Origin: Pirellulaceae bacterium
GTDB lineage: Bacteria; Planctomycetota; Planctomycetia; Pirellulales; Pirellulaceae
Assembly: GCA_022446825.1 (NCBI GenBank)
Contig: JAKVBY010000007.1
Location: forward strand, 26,571 to 87,584
Length of the DNA: 61,014 nt
Direction: 5' to 3'
The position numbers and the translations under genes were made by a program. How positions within the stretch are numbered: position 1 is the stretch's first letter; the number at the start of each line of letters is the position of its first letter. Shown in pieces: positions 7,234-15,007 of the stretch. A model generated the notes under the pieces. The model had not been told where the DNA came from, did no database searches, and saw only the letters and a program-made list of their open reading frames with translations.

Positions 7234-10011
7234 ATGCGCGCCTTCCTGATCCTATTTTTGCTTCTCGCTTCCCAGGCACGCGCAGAGGGGCCAGAGGCAG
7301 ACTTCGAATTTTTTGAGACGCGCATTCGTCCCGTACTCATTGCCCATTGTTACGAGTGCCATTCCGCCAGCGCCAAGGTACTCCAAGGAGGCTTACGACT
7401 CGATACGCGCGCTACCAGCCGTCGCGGTGGCGACAGTGGTGCCGCCGTCATACCGCAAGATACCGAAAACAGTTTGCTTCTCTCGGCACTGCGCTACGAC
7501 GATTTACAGATGCCGCCCAGCGGACGTCTTCCTCAACGTGTTATCGATGATTTCCAACAGTGGATTGAGATGGGAGCACCCGATCCGCGGCAAAAGATTC
7601 ACCCCCCCGAGCTCCCCGCGGCGAACACCGTCAGCCAGCCGCATTGGGCCTACCAACCACTGACGGTTGCCGCGCCAGAAAGCGATCTCGCCTGGCCCGC
7701 CAACTCACCCATTGATTCCTTGATCCTGGCACAACTCAGAAGACAGAAATTGACACAAGTTGCCGTCGCCCAGGGCAGGACATTTGTGCGTCGTCTTTAC
7801 TTCGACCTTACGGGGTTGCCTCCCACGCCACGACAAATCGAGACATTTTTACATGATCAAACACCCGACGCCAAAGCCCGGCTTAGCGATCGCTTGCTCG
7901 CCTCTCTGCAGTTTGGGGAAAAATGGGGACGGCATTGGTTAGATGTTGTACGTTTTGCCGAGTCGATCACGTTACGCGGAACTCTCTTCCCCCATGCGTG
8001 GCGTTACCGTGACTATGTCATCGCCACCTTCAACGCCGACCAACCGTTCAATCATTTTGTCAGACAACAAGTCGCTGGCGATCTTTTGACCGCCGAAACG
8101 CGCGCCGAAAAACAACAGAATCTGATCGCCACAACGTTCCTCACCTTAGGTAACAACAATCTCGAAGATCAAGACAAGCAAAAGCTGCAAATGGATGTCG
8201 TGGACGAGCAATTGACCGTCATAGGGAAAGGTTTTCTTGCCCAAACAATTAGTTGCGCACGCTGCCATGACCACAAATTCGATCCGATTCCGACTCGTGA
8301 TTATTATGCCCTGGCAGGAATTCTACGGAACACAAAAACACTGCAGCATGCCAATGTCTCCAAATGGATCGAGCTTCCGCTGCCACTTTCTGCAGCAGCG
8401 TCTGCAGAATTTGAGAAGTACACAGGCCAAATTGCGGAACGAAAAAAAAAGCTGGACGCGTTAAACGCCCAACTCGAAAAAGTCGGGCCCCTTCCTGTAG
8501 ACCAGTTGCCCGGCATCGTCGTTGACGACCTTCAGGCTCGGTTGATCGGCAGTTGGCAGCCTTCCACCTTCACGGCAACTTATGTCGGCCAGGGCTATCA
8601 ACACGACATGGCCAACGCAAAAGGACAAAAAGAAGCCATTTTTCAGCCCCCCATGGCATTGGACGGAAAATACGAGGTTCGCTTCGCCTATACACCTGGT
8701 AGCAATCGCAGCCCGGCAGTTGCAATCAAAGTTACCAGCGCCGAGGGAGTGGCCACCGTGACCATCAATCAGAAAGTGAAACCGCCGCTCAATGGGCATT
8801 TTATTTCACTCGGTCAATACCATTTCACACCTGCGGCGATCCCCACAGTTTCTGTTTCCAACCTGGGGACGAAGGAGTTCGTGATCATTGATGCCGTCCA
8901 GTTTTTACCGGTTGCCTTGGCAAAATCGACTGCAAAGCCAGCAGAGAAAACCATCGCAATCCAGGATCAAATTAAAGAGTTAACGGCTGAATTAGAAGCC
9001 TTAAAGAAAAAGCTCCCTGCGCGTCCGATGACCATGTCGATAACCGAAGAAGAAACCATCGGGGACACGGAGATCCGAATTCGTGGCAACGTTCACAACC
9101 TGGGTGAGATTGCCTCACGAGGGTTTCTGCAGGTCATACGAACAAAAATTCAACCCCACTTTACAACTCAGGAAAGTGGCCGCAGAGAGCTGGGTAACTG
9201 GATTACGGCCGTCGACAATCCCTTGACATCACGGGTCATTTGCAACCGCTTATGGCATTGGTTATTTGGCCAGGGGATTGTTCGTACCACAGACAACTTT
9301 GGAACTACCGGCGAAATGCCATCCCACCCACAATTACTGGATTATCTTGCCACTCGCTTAGTACAGAAAAAGTGGTCTTTGAAAAGTATTTTGCGCGAAA
9401 TGGTCAACTCGCAAACCTATCAGTTGTCGACGGACTTGCACCAAGCCAACGCCGCCTTGGATCCAGAGAACCGTTGGCTATGGAGAATGAATCGCCGTAG
9501 ACTCAGCGCCGAACAATTACTGGACGCCATGCTCGCGGTCAGTGGCCACCTAGATACGACCTTAGGTGGTAAGACGATACGAGCTGCCACACCGAACGAC
9601 TACAACTACCAACATACAAGCTTCCAGCGGGCAGTCTATTGGCCCGTACTACGGAACTCCTTACCCGACGCATTCGAAGTGTTCGACTTTGCCAATCCCA
9701 GCATGGTCGTGGGCCAGCGCAACATCAGCAGCACCGCACCTCAAGCACTTTTTTTCCTGAACAATCCGTGGCTCATGCAACAGGCAGATTATCTGGCAGA
9801 AAATTTATTGGCCATGCCAGCCTTCGATGACGAGCAACGCCTTGAATGGTTAGCACAGGCAACCCTCGGTCGCTCACTCTTACCGACAGAACGAACCTTG
9901 GTGCTAGACTTCCTTTCCAATTCCACAACCGATCTCGATGCGCAACAATCATTGTGGCGGCAAGTTGCGCATACTTTTTTTGCCTCCTTAGATTTCCGCT
10001 ATATTGATTAG
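7234..10011 (+). CDS. PSCyt1/DUF1549/DUF1553 planctomycete cytochrome-containing protein
   Basis: A 925-residue exported protein. It has a signal peptide (MRAFLILFLLLASQARA), then a planctomycete cytochrome C domain (PSCyt1) with haem motif CYECH near residue 44. DUF1549 follows (about 150-360; LTGLPPTPRQIETFL, GEKWGRHWLDVVRFAES, and a second CxxCH, CARCHDHKFDPIP). A Lys/Glu-rich central insert with a beta domain comes next (about 390-560), then DUF1553 (about 630-900; NPLTSRVICNRLWHWLFGQG, LSAEQLLDAML). This family is highly expanded in Planctomycetes and almost always precedes a DUF1501 gene, as here, 36 bp downstream. Its role is thought to be periplasmic redox or polysaccharide-related, but no reaction is established. 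Confidence 0.93.
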   Translation: MRAFLILFLLLASQARAEGPEADFEFFETRIRPVLIAHCYECHSASAKVLQGGLRLDTRATSRRGGDSGAAVIPQDTENSLLLSALRYDDLQMPPSGRLPQRVIDDFQQWIEMGAPDPRQKIHPPELPAANTVSQPHWAYQPLTVAAPESDLAWPANSPIDSLILAQLRRQKLTQVAVAQGRTFVRRLYFDLTGLPPTPRQIETFLHDQTPDAKARLSDRLLASLQFGEKWGRHWLDVVRFAESITLRGTLFPHAWRYRDYVIATFNADQPFNHFVRQQVAGDLLTAETRAEKQQNLIATTFLTLGNNNLEDQDKQKLQMDVVDEQLTVIGKGFLAQTISCARCHDHKFDPIPTRDYYALAGILRNTKTLQHANVSKWIELPLPLSAAASAEFEKYTGQIAERKKKLDALNAQLEKVGPLPVDQLPGIVVDDLQARLIGSWQPSTFTATYVGQGYQHDMANAKGQKEAIFQPPMALDGKYEVRFAYTPGSNRSPAVAIKVTSAEGVATVTINQKVKPPLNGHFISLGQYHFTPAAIPTVSVSNLGTKEFVIIDAVQFLPVALAKSTAKPAEKTIAIQDQIKELTAELEALKKKLPARPMTMSITEEETIGDTEIRIRGNVHNLGEIASRGFLQVIRTKIQPHFTTQESGRRELGNWITAVDNPLTSRVICNRLWHWLFGQGIVRTTDNFGTTGEMPSHPQLLDYLATRLVQKKWSLKSILREMVNSQTYQLSTDLHQANAALDPENRWLWRMNRRRLSAEQLLDAMLAVSGHLDTTLGGKTIRAATPNDYNYQHTSFQRAVYWPVLRNSLPDAFEVFDFANPSMVVGQRNISSTAPQALFFLNNPWLMQQADYLAENLLAMPAFDDEQRLEWLAQATLGRSLLPTERTLVLDFLSNSTTDLDAQQSLWRQVAHTFFASLDFRYID

Positions 10012-10047
10012 CCTAGCCTCCACTGAGCTACGGACCAACCTATCGTA

Positions 10048-11475
10048 ATGACACCTGCAACACCCGATCGGCGTACGGTGCTCCAGGCTTCGGCCTGTGG
10101 CTTTGGTCAGCTTGCGCTGACGGGTTTACTAGGTGCGGAACAGGCTCGCCAAAACCGCAACCAACCGCAGGGCTGGCAACCTCATTTTACGCCACGGGCC
10201 AAGCGAATCATCTTTCTCTTTATGCAAGGCGGGCCTAGTCAAGTTGATTCATACGACTACAAGCCTCTTTTAAATCGAAAAGATGGCACCGAGTTGTCCT
10301 TCGACGATGCCCGTGTGCTGGCAAACACTGGGAATCGCGGCAGTTCCCAGCAAATCATGAAACCACTGTGGAAATTTCAGCAATACGGTGACTGTGGACA
10401 ATGGGTCTCTGAACTGTTTCCTCAAACTGCACGGCATGTGGATAAACTCTGCATGTTGCATTCGATGCACACCGAAGGGGTCGCCCATGGACCCGCAACC
10501 CTGTTCCTACATTGTGGAGCAACCAATCTGGTACGACCCTCCATGGGAGCCTGGGTCAACTATGGACTAGGAAGTGAAAATAATAATCTGCCTGGCTTTC
10601 TTTCCATTTGCCCATCTCCTGGAAATGGTGGTGCGCGGAATTATGGCAGCGCATTTCTTCCTCCCATTTTTCAAGCCACCACCCTGGGTAGCGCCGGTCG
10701 TCCAGCTCAAGATGCTCAAATCCGCGACTTGGTAAACCCGCGGCTCTCAAAACAACAGCAACAAGCGCAGTTTCAATTGCTGCAATCGCTCAATCAACAA
10801 CAACTTCAGCAGTACGAAGTAGACCATCAACTAGAAGCCGTCATCAGTAACTACGAACTGGCCTGGCGCGTTCAAGGACACGCACCAGAAGTTCTCGACC
10901 TCTCACGGGAATCGGCAGCAACGCTCGAAATGTACGGCTTGCACCGCAAAGCTACTGAAGACTTTGGTCGACAATGTTTGCTGGCACGACGTTTTTGCGA
11001 AGCCGGTGTGCGTTTTATTCAATTAACTTACGGCGACGACTCCCCCAATCCCGCCTGGGATCAGCATTCCGACATGCCGAAACATTTCGAACATGCCCGT
11101 GCCGTCGATCAACCGATCGCTGCCTTGCTCCAAGACCTGCAACAACGCGGACTCTTGGAAGACACGTTAGTCTGGTGGGGAGGCGAATTTGGCCGCACTC
11201 CTTACGCTCAAAACAAGGGGACTGGTCGGGATCACAATCCCAATGGATTCACCGTCTGGCTGGCAGGTGGTGGCGTTAAACCCGGCTTTGCCTACGGCGC
11301 CACGGATGACTTTGGTCATCAAGCCGTCGAAAACAAGATCCACATGCACGACCTGCACGCCACGATCCTTCATTTACTCGGCCTGAATCACGAGCAACTG
11401 ACGTATCAATTTGCCGGCCGTGATTTCCGCTTGACGGACGTGGGAGGCCGGGTGGTGAAAGACCTGCTGCTGTAG
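10048..11475 (+). CDS. DUF1501 family protein (sulfatase-like fold)
   Basis: A 475-residue partner of the preceding gene and probably co-transcribed with it. The N-terminus (TPDRRTVLQASACGFGQLAL) resembles a twin-arginine signal. Family landmarks are ARQNRNQPQ...FLFMQGGPSQVDSYDYKP, HSMHTEGVAHGPATLFLHCG, WWGGEFGRTPYAQNKGTGRDHNPNGF and HDLHATILHLLGLNHEQLTY. These are metal-binding His/Asp positions typical of the alkaline phosphatase/sulfatase-like fold on which DUF1501 proteins are modelled. Function is unproven. The constant pairing with DUF1549/DUF1553 proteins implies a shared extracytoplasmic process. Confidence 0.92.
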   Translation: MTPATPDRRTVLQASACGFGQLALTGLLGAEQARQNRNQPQGWQPHFTPRAKRIIFLFMQGGPSQVDSYDYKPLLNRKDGTELSFDDARVLANTGNRGSSQQIMKPLWKFQQYGDCGQWVSELFPQTARHVDKLCMLHSMHTEGVAHGPATLFLHCGATNLVRPSMGAWVNYGLGSENNNLPGFLSICPSPGNGGARNYGSAFLPPIFQATTLGSAGRPAQDAQIRDLVNPRLSKQQQQAQFQLLQSLNQQQLQQYEVDHQLEAVISNYELAWRVQGHAPEVLDLSRESAATLEMYGLHRKATEDFGRQCLLARRFCEAGVRFIQLTYGDDSPNPAWDQHSDMPKHFEHARAVDQPIAALLQDLQQRGLLEDTLVWWGGEFGRTPYAQNKGTGRDHNPNGFTVWLAGGGVKPGFAYGATDDFGHQAVENKIHMHDLHATILHLLGLNHEQLTYQFAGRDFRLTDVGGRVVKDLLL

Positions 11476-11547
11476 CCAGCTTTGTTGCAGTAACCGAGAC
11501 CTTATTTGCAGTAACCGATGTAGCGCAGACAAGTTCTTCAGCAGACG

Positions 11548-12960
11548 TCAAATGTCATAGTACATGCAAAACTCATAAGGATGAGGACGAAGTCGCACCG
11601 CATCCACTTCATTTTGCATTTTATAGGCGATCCAGCCTTCGATGATGTCAGGCGTAAAGACTTCGCCGCGCAGCAAAAACTCGTGATCCGCCGCTAAGGC
11701 ATCAAGAGCTTGATCCAAGGAGGAAGGTGTCTTCTTGACAGACTGAGCTTCTTCCACGGGCAAATCATAAATATCTTTATCCAAGGGTTCCCCGGGACTG
11801 ATCTTATTCTGCACACCATCCATGGCAGCCATCAGAATCGCCGAGAAGGCTAAATATGGATTGCAACTTGGGTCCGGGCAGCGGAACTCGACCCGTTTCG
11901 CCTTGGGACTGGGACTGTACATCGGAATGCGACAGGCTGCCGAACGGTTGCGCACCGAATAAGCCAAATTCACCGGCGCTTCGTATCCCGGTACAAGCCT
12001 TTTGTAGCTGTTCGTTGTCGGGTTGGTGAACGCAAGTAAAGCCGGTGCGTGTCGCAAGATACCACCAATCGCGTGCAAACCAAGATCACTCAAACCCGCA
12101 TATTGACTTCCAGCAAACAATGGCTTTTCCTCTTTCCAAAAGGAAAAGTGTGTGTGCATACCGGAGCCGTTGTCCGCAAACAACGGCTTGGGCATGAAAG
12201 TCACTGTCTTCCCATGAGAATGTGCCACATTTTTGACAATGTATTTGTACATCATCAGTTGGTCCGACATCCTCAACAACTCGTTGAAATGCACGTCGAT
12301 TTCTGCTTGTCCGGCAGATCCCACTTCATGGTGTTGACATTCCACAGGGATGCCAACATTGATCATGATCTGCATCATCTCATTGCGCAGGTTCATGAGT
12401 TGATCCATCGGTGGCACAGGAAAGTACCCTTCCTTATGCCTCATCTTGTGACCCAAATTGGGGCTCTCTAATCGGCCCCGATTCCATTCGCCTTCGATGC
12501 TGTCAACGTGATAGTAACTTTCGTGCGCATTTTGGTCATAACGTACATCATCAAAGATAAAGAATTCAGGTTCGGGTCCGAAGAAAGCGGCATCGGCAAC
12601 GCCACTGGATTTAAGGTAGTTGACCGCCTTGCCAGCGACATTGCGTGGATCCTTTGTGTAATCTTCACGAGTTACTGGATCCTGAATATTACAGATCAAG
12701 CAAAGGGTAGGCAGTTCGGTAAATGGATCGACAAAGGCTGTCTCGGCTTGAGGGATAAGGAGCATGTCACTTTCATCGATAGGCTGCCAACCGCGCAGGC
12801 TGGAACCATCAAAACCCAAACCATCTTCAAAGACTTCCTCATCTAGACAGCTGACCGGAATGGTCGTGTGATGCCACAACCCCGGAAGATCAACAAAACG
12901 CAAATCGACTGCCTTAATATCTTTTTCACGACAAAGCGTTAGAATTTCGCGAGGAGTCAT
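11548..12960 (-). CDS. glnA: Glutamine synthetase type I
   Basis: A 470-residue GS-I that makes glutamine from glutamate, ammonia and ATP as a dodecamer in the cytoplasm. The N-terminal beta-grasp domain has GLGFDGSSLRGWQPIDESDM. The catalytic domain has FFGPEPEFFIFD, HHEVGSAGQAEIDV, the NGSGMHTHFSFWK flap region, NPTTNSYKRLVPGYEAPVN, and RVEFRCPDPSCNPYLAFSAI. The DIYDLPVEE motif matches the tyrosine adenylylation site of GS-I-beta enzymes, so regulation by GlnE-type adenylylation is plausible. It lies 137 bp downstream of the GSII gene in the same direction, with a terminator between them. Confidence 0.96.
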   Translation of the reverse strand: MTPREILTLCREKDIKAVDLRFVDLPGLWHHTTIPVSCLDEEVFEDGLGFDGSSLRGWQPIDESDMLLIPQAETAFVDPFTELPTLCLICNIQDPVTREDYTKDPRNVAGKAVNYLKSSGVADAAFFGPEPEFFIFDDVRYDQNAHESYYHVDSIEGEWNRGRLESPNLGHKMRHKEGYFPVPPMDQLMNLRNEMMQIMINVGIPVECQHHEVGSAGQAEIDVHFNELLRMSDQLMMYKYIVKNVAHSHGKTVTFMPKPLFADNGSGMHTHFSFWKEEKPLFAGSQYAGLSDLGLHAIGGILRHAPALLAFTNPTTNSYKRLVPGYEAPVNLAYSVRNRSAACRIPMYSPSPKAKRVEFRCPDPSCNPYLAFSAILMAAMDGVQNKISPGEPLDKDIYDLPVEEAQSVKKTPSSLDQALDALAADHEFLLRGEVFTPDIIEGWIAYKMQNEVDAVRLRPHPYEFCMYYDI

Positions 12961-13028
12961 GAGAGGCCTTCTTTAAATTCCACACTGAATACAAACTAGC
13001 AAGAGACAAAAACTTAATTCACAACATT

Positions 13029-13064
13029 AAAAAGCAGACCCTCAAGATAATCCTGAGGGCCTGC
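13029..13064 (-). terminator. Intrinsic terminator after the GSII gene
   Basis: On the minus strand GCAG-x-CCCTCA (13064 downwards) pairs with TGAGGG-x-CTGC, ten base pairs around a 9-nt loop with one internal mismatch. Five T residues follow (13033-13029). It lies between the GSII stop at 13098 and the GS-I start at 12960, so the two glutamine synthetase genes are likely separate transcription units or separated by attenuation. Confidence 0.85.
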
Positions 13065-13097
13065 AAGTGGTCTCAACTAATACAGCAAACAACGCGA

Positions 13098-14108
13098 CTA
13101 CGCTCCAGATTCGTTCACTGTCTTCACGATTGCCGCAGCGACCTTATAAGGATCCGCATTGGATGCTGGTCGACGATCTTCCAAGCGTCCCTTCCAGCCA
13201 TCATCAATCGTTCCTACCGGAATACGAATGGAAGCTCCGCGATCGGACACGCCATAACTGAACTTGTCGATCGATTGGGTTTCGTGTTCACCGGTCAACC
13301 GTTGATCATTGTCAGCGCCATAGACATCGATGTGTCGTGAAATCACCTTGCTGAACGATTCACAAATCTTTGTGAATACCTCCTCATTTCCAGCATCCCG
13401 CATGGCACCGTTAGAAAAATTAGCGTGCATGCCGGAACCATTCCAGTCGGTACGCCCCAGCGGTTTGGGATGCCATTCGATGGCGTATCCGTAGTTTTCA
13501 CCGCAGCGCTCCAGGATGTAACGGGCTACCCAAGTTTCATCACCGGCACGTTTTGCACCTTTGGCAAAGACTTGGAATTCCCATTGTCCAGCCGCCACTT
13601 CGGCATTAATCCCTTCCACATTAACTCCCGCATCGAGACAGGCATCCAAATGCTCATCGACACAATCTCGCCCATAAGCCTTGGCTGCACCGACGGAACA
13701 ATAGTAAGGTCCCTGGGGTCCTGGATAACCACCTGCAGGAAAGCCTGGAGGTAAGTTGGTCGTTGTATCCCAAAGAAAATATTCCTGCTCAAAGCCAAAC
13801 CAAAAATCTTCGTCGTCATCATCGATCGTGGCCCGCGCATTCGATGCGTGCGGCGTTCCATCCGCATTCAGCACCTCCGTCATCACCAAATAGCCATTTT
13901 TTCGGCAAGGATCAGGGAAAATCGCCACAGGTTTCAACAAACAGTCCGAATCATCACCCGTCGCTTGTTCTGTGGAACTCCCATCGAAGGACCACATTGG
14001 GCATTCCTCGAGGGTGCCGCCAAATTCATTGGCAATTCGCGTTTTTGAACGTAGGCTCTGTGTCGGTGTATAACCATCCAGCCATATGTACTCTAACTTG
14101 GCAACCAT
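13098..14108 (-). CDS. glnII: Glutamine synthetase type II (eukaryotic-type)
   Basis: A 336-residue GSII starting at ATG 14108 behind a GGAG ribosome binding site. Recognisable GSII signatures are LEYIWLDGYTPTQSLRSKTR, CPMWSFDGSSTEQATGDDSD, WFGFEQEYFLWD, PQGPYYCSVGAAKAYGRD, INAEVAAGQWEFQVF, NGSGMHANFS and the C-terminal DRRPASNADPYKVAAAI. GSII enzymes are decamers, not controlled by adenylylation, and are known from eukaryotes and from rhizobia, actinobacteria and other bacteria. Here it directly precedes a GS-I gene, giving two non-homologous-regulation ammonia assimilation enzymes side by side. Confidence 0.95.
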   Translation of the reverse strand: MVAKLEYIWLDGYTPTQSLRSKTRIANEFGGTLEECPMWSFDGSSTEQATGDDSDCLLKPVAIFPDPCRKNGYLVMTEVLNADGTPHASNARATIDDDDEDFWFGFEQEYFLWDTTTNLPPGFPAGGYPGPQGPYYCSVGAAKAYGRDCVDEHLDACLDAGVNVEGINAEVAAGQWEFQVFAKGAKRAGDETWVARYILERCGENYGYAIEWHPKPLGRTDWNGSGMHANFSNGAMRDAGNEEVFTKICESFSKVISRHIDVYGADNDQRLTGEHETQSIDKFSYGVSDRGASIRIPVGTIDDGWKGRLEDRRPASNADPYKVAAAIVKTVNESGA

Positions 14109-15007
14109 CTTGCACTTAGCTCCTTAACAAATACAGGACAACATGTTTACTTTCTTCATTCTTCTCCATCTTGAGGGAATCATTCCCGAGAAAGCATCCA
14201 TGCGGGAGAAGCCGCACCACCCGGCGCAGTAGCCTCAGAGCGGCTTCGACATCCCATTGCCGAAGTGGGGAATCCGCCGCCAGACGGGGTAAACGATTAA
14301 CGCATCTGCCTGACTCATCAGACGGAATGCAACAGTCATGCCAATCGTTTAAATCAAGTCGAGTATCTTAGGCGATAACCACATGATTGCAATCAGCTTG
14401 CTGAGATATTCATGGCTTTCTTGCTAGTTCAGCCGCACTAAATTGCCTAGCTTTTAGGCACCTTGTGAGCAATTGTCGTGCAAATCGGTCGCTTATCTCC
14501 TGGCCATTGTGTTCACTGGATTTTGCGCACACTGGTCAAAATTCCCGTCTTGCTTGAATGACGTTGCCATGATGCTCAACTGTTTTTCCAGCATGGTTGC
14601 CGGCACTCATCCAGCACTCACGAAACGACCACAGACTCGACAACTTGGCGGACCGCTCACGAACCTTTATACGTCCAACCTTTTTTCTCATCACTTACCT
14701 TCCTCCTTGGTTCGCTTTCCGGTGGAAGGGTTTCTCCGTCGGTCCGTCCTTTCATTTCAGCCTTAACAGGACAACACCCCGGCATTAAATGCGTGTCCCT
14801 GTATCCATATTATCCATCGGTCTGCGTCCATGATTTCTGAGGTCAGGGTTTCCAGGGTCAGGGTTTCCAGGGTCAGGGATTTAGGAGGTAGTAGGTGAAA
14901 ATAAAGATACTTCAATCTTTTGGCTGGCATGTTTCTGTCACTTGCCGTTCAATTTGAGAACGGTCCCGATCAATCTGCAGTCCTCCTCGTCCGGCGAGGG
15001 CCCTCAA
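14109..15007. other. Long intergenic region (about 900 bp)
   Basis: No convincing gene. Frames of up to about 115 codons have no domain and low-complexity composition. It contains the GSII promoter region at its left end and a short tandem repeat at 14841-14879. No tRNA, riboswitch or terminator was recognised on either strand. Confidence 0.4.
14841..14879. repeat. 15-bp tandem repeat, 2.6 copies
   Basis: The unit GGTCAGGGTTTCCAG occurs twice in perfect tandem (14841-14855, 14856-14870), followed by a partial third copy (GGTCAGGGA). It is outside any gene, and slippage is the simplest origin. Confidence 0.85.

Noticed and set aside
14109-15007. Search for a tRNA, riboswitch or small RNA in the 900-bp gap upstream of the GSII gene
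   Set aside because: No cloverleaf, no recognisable riboswitch core and no terminator-flanked structure seen by eye.
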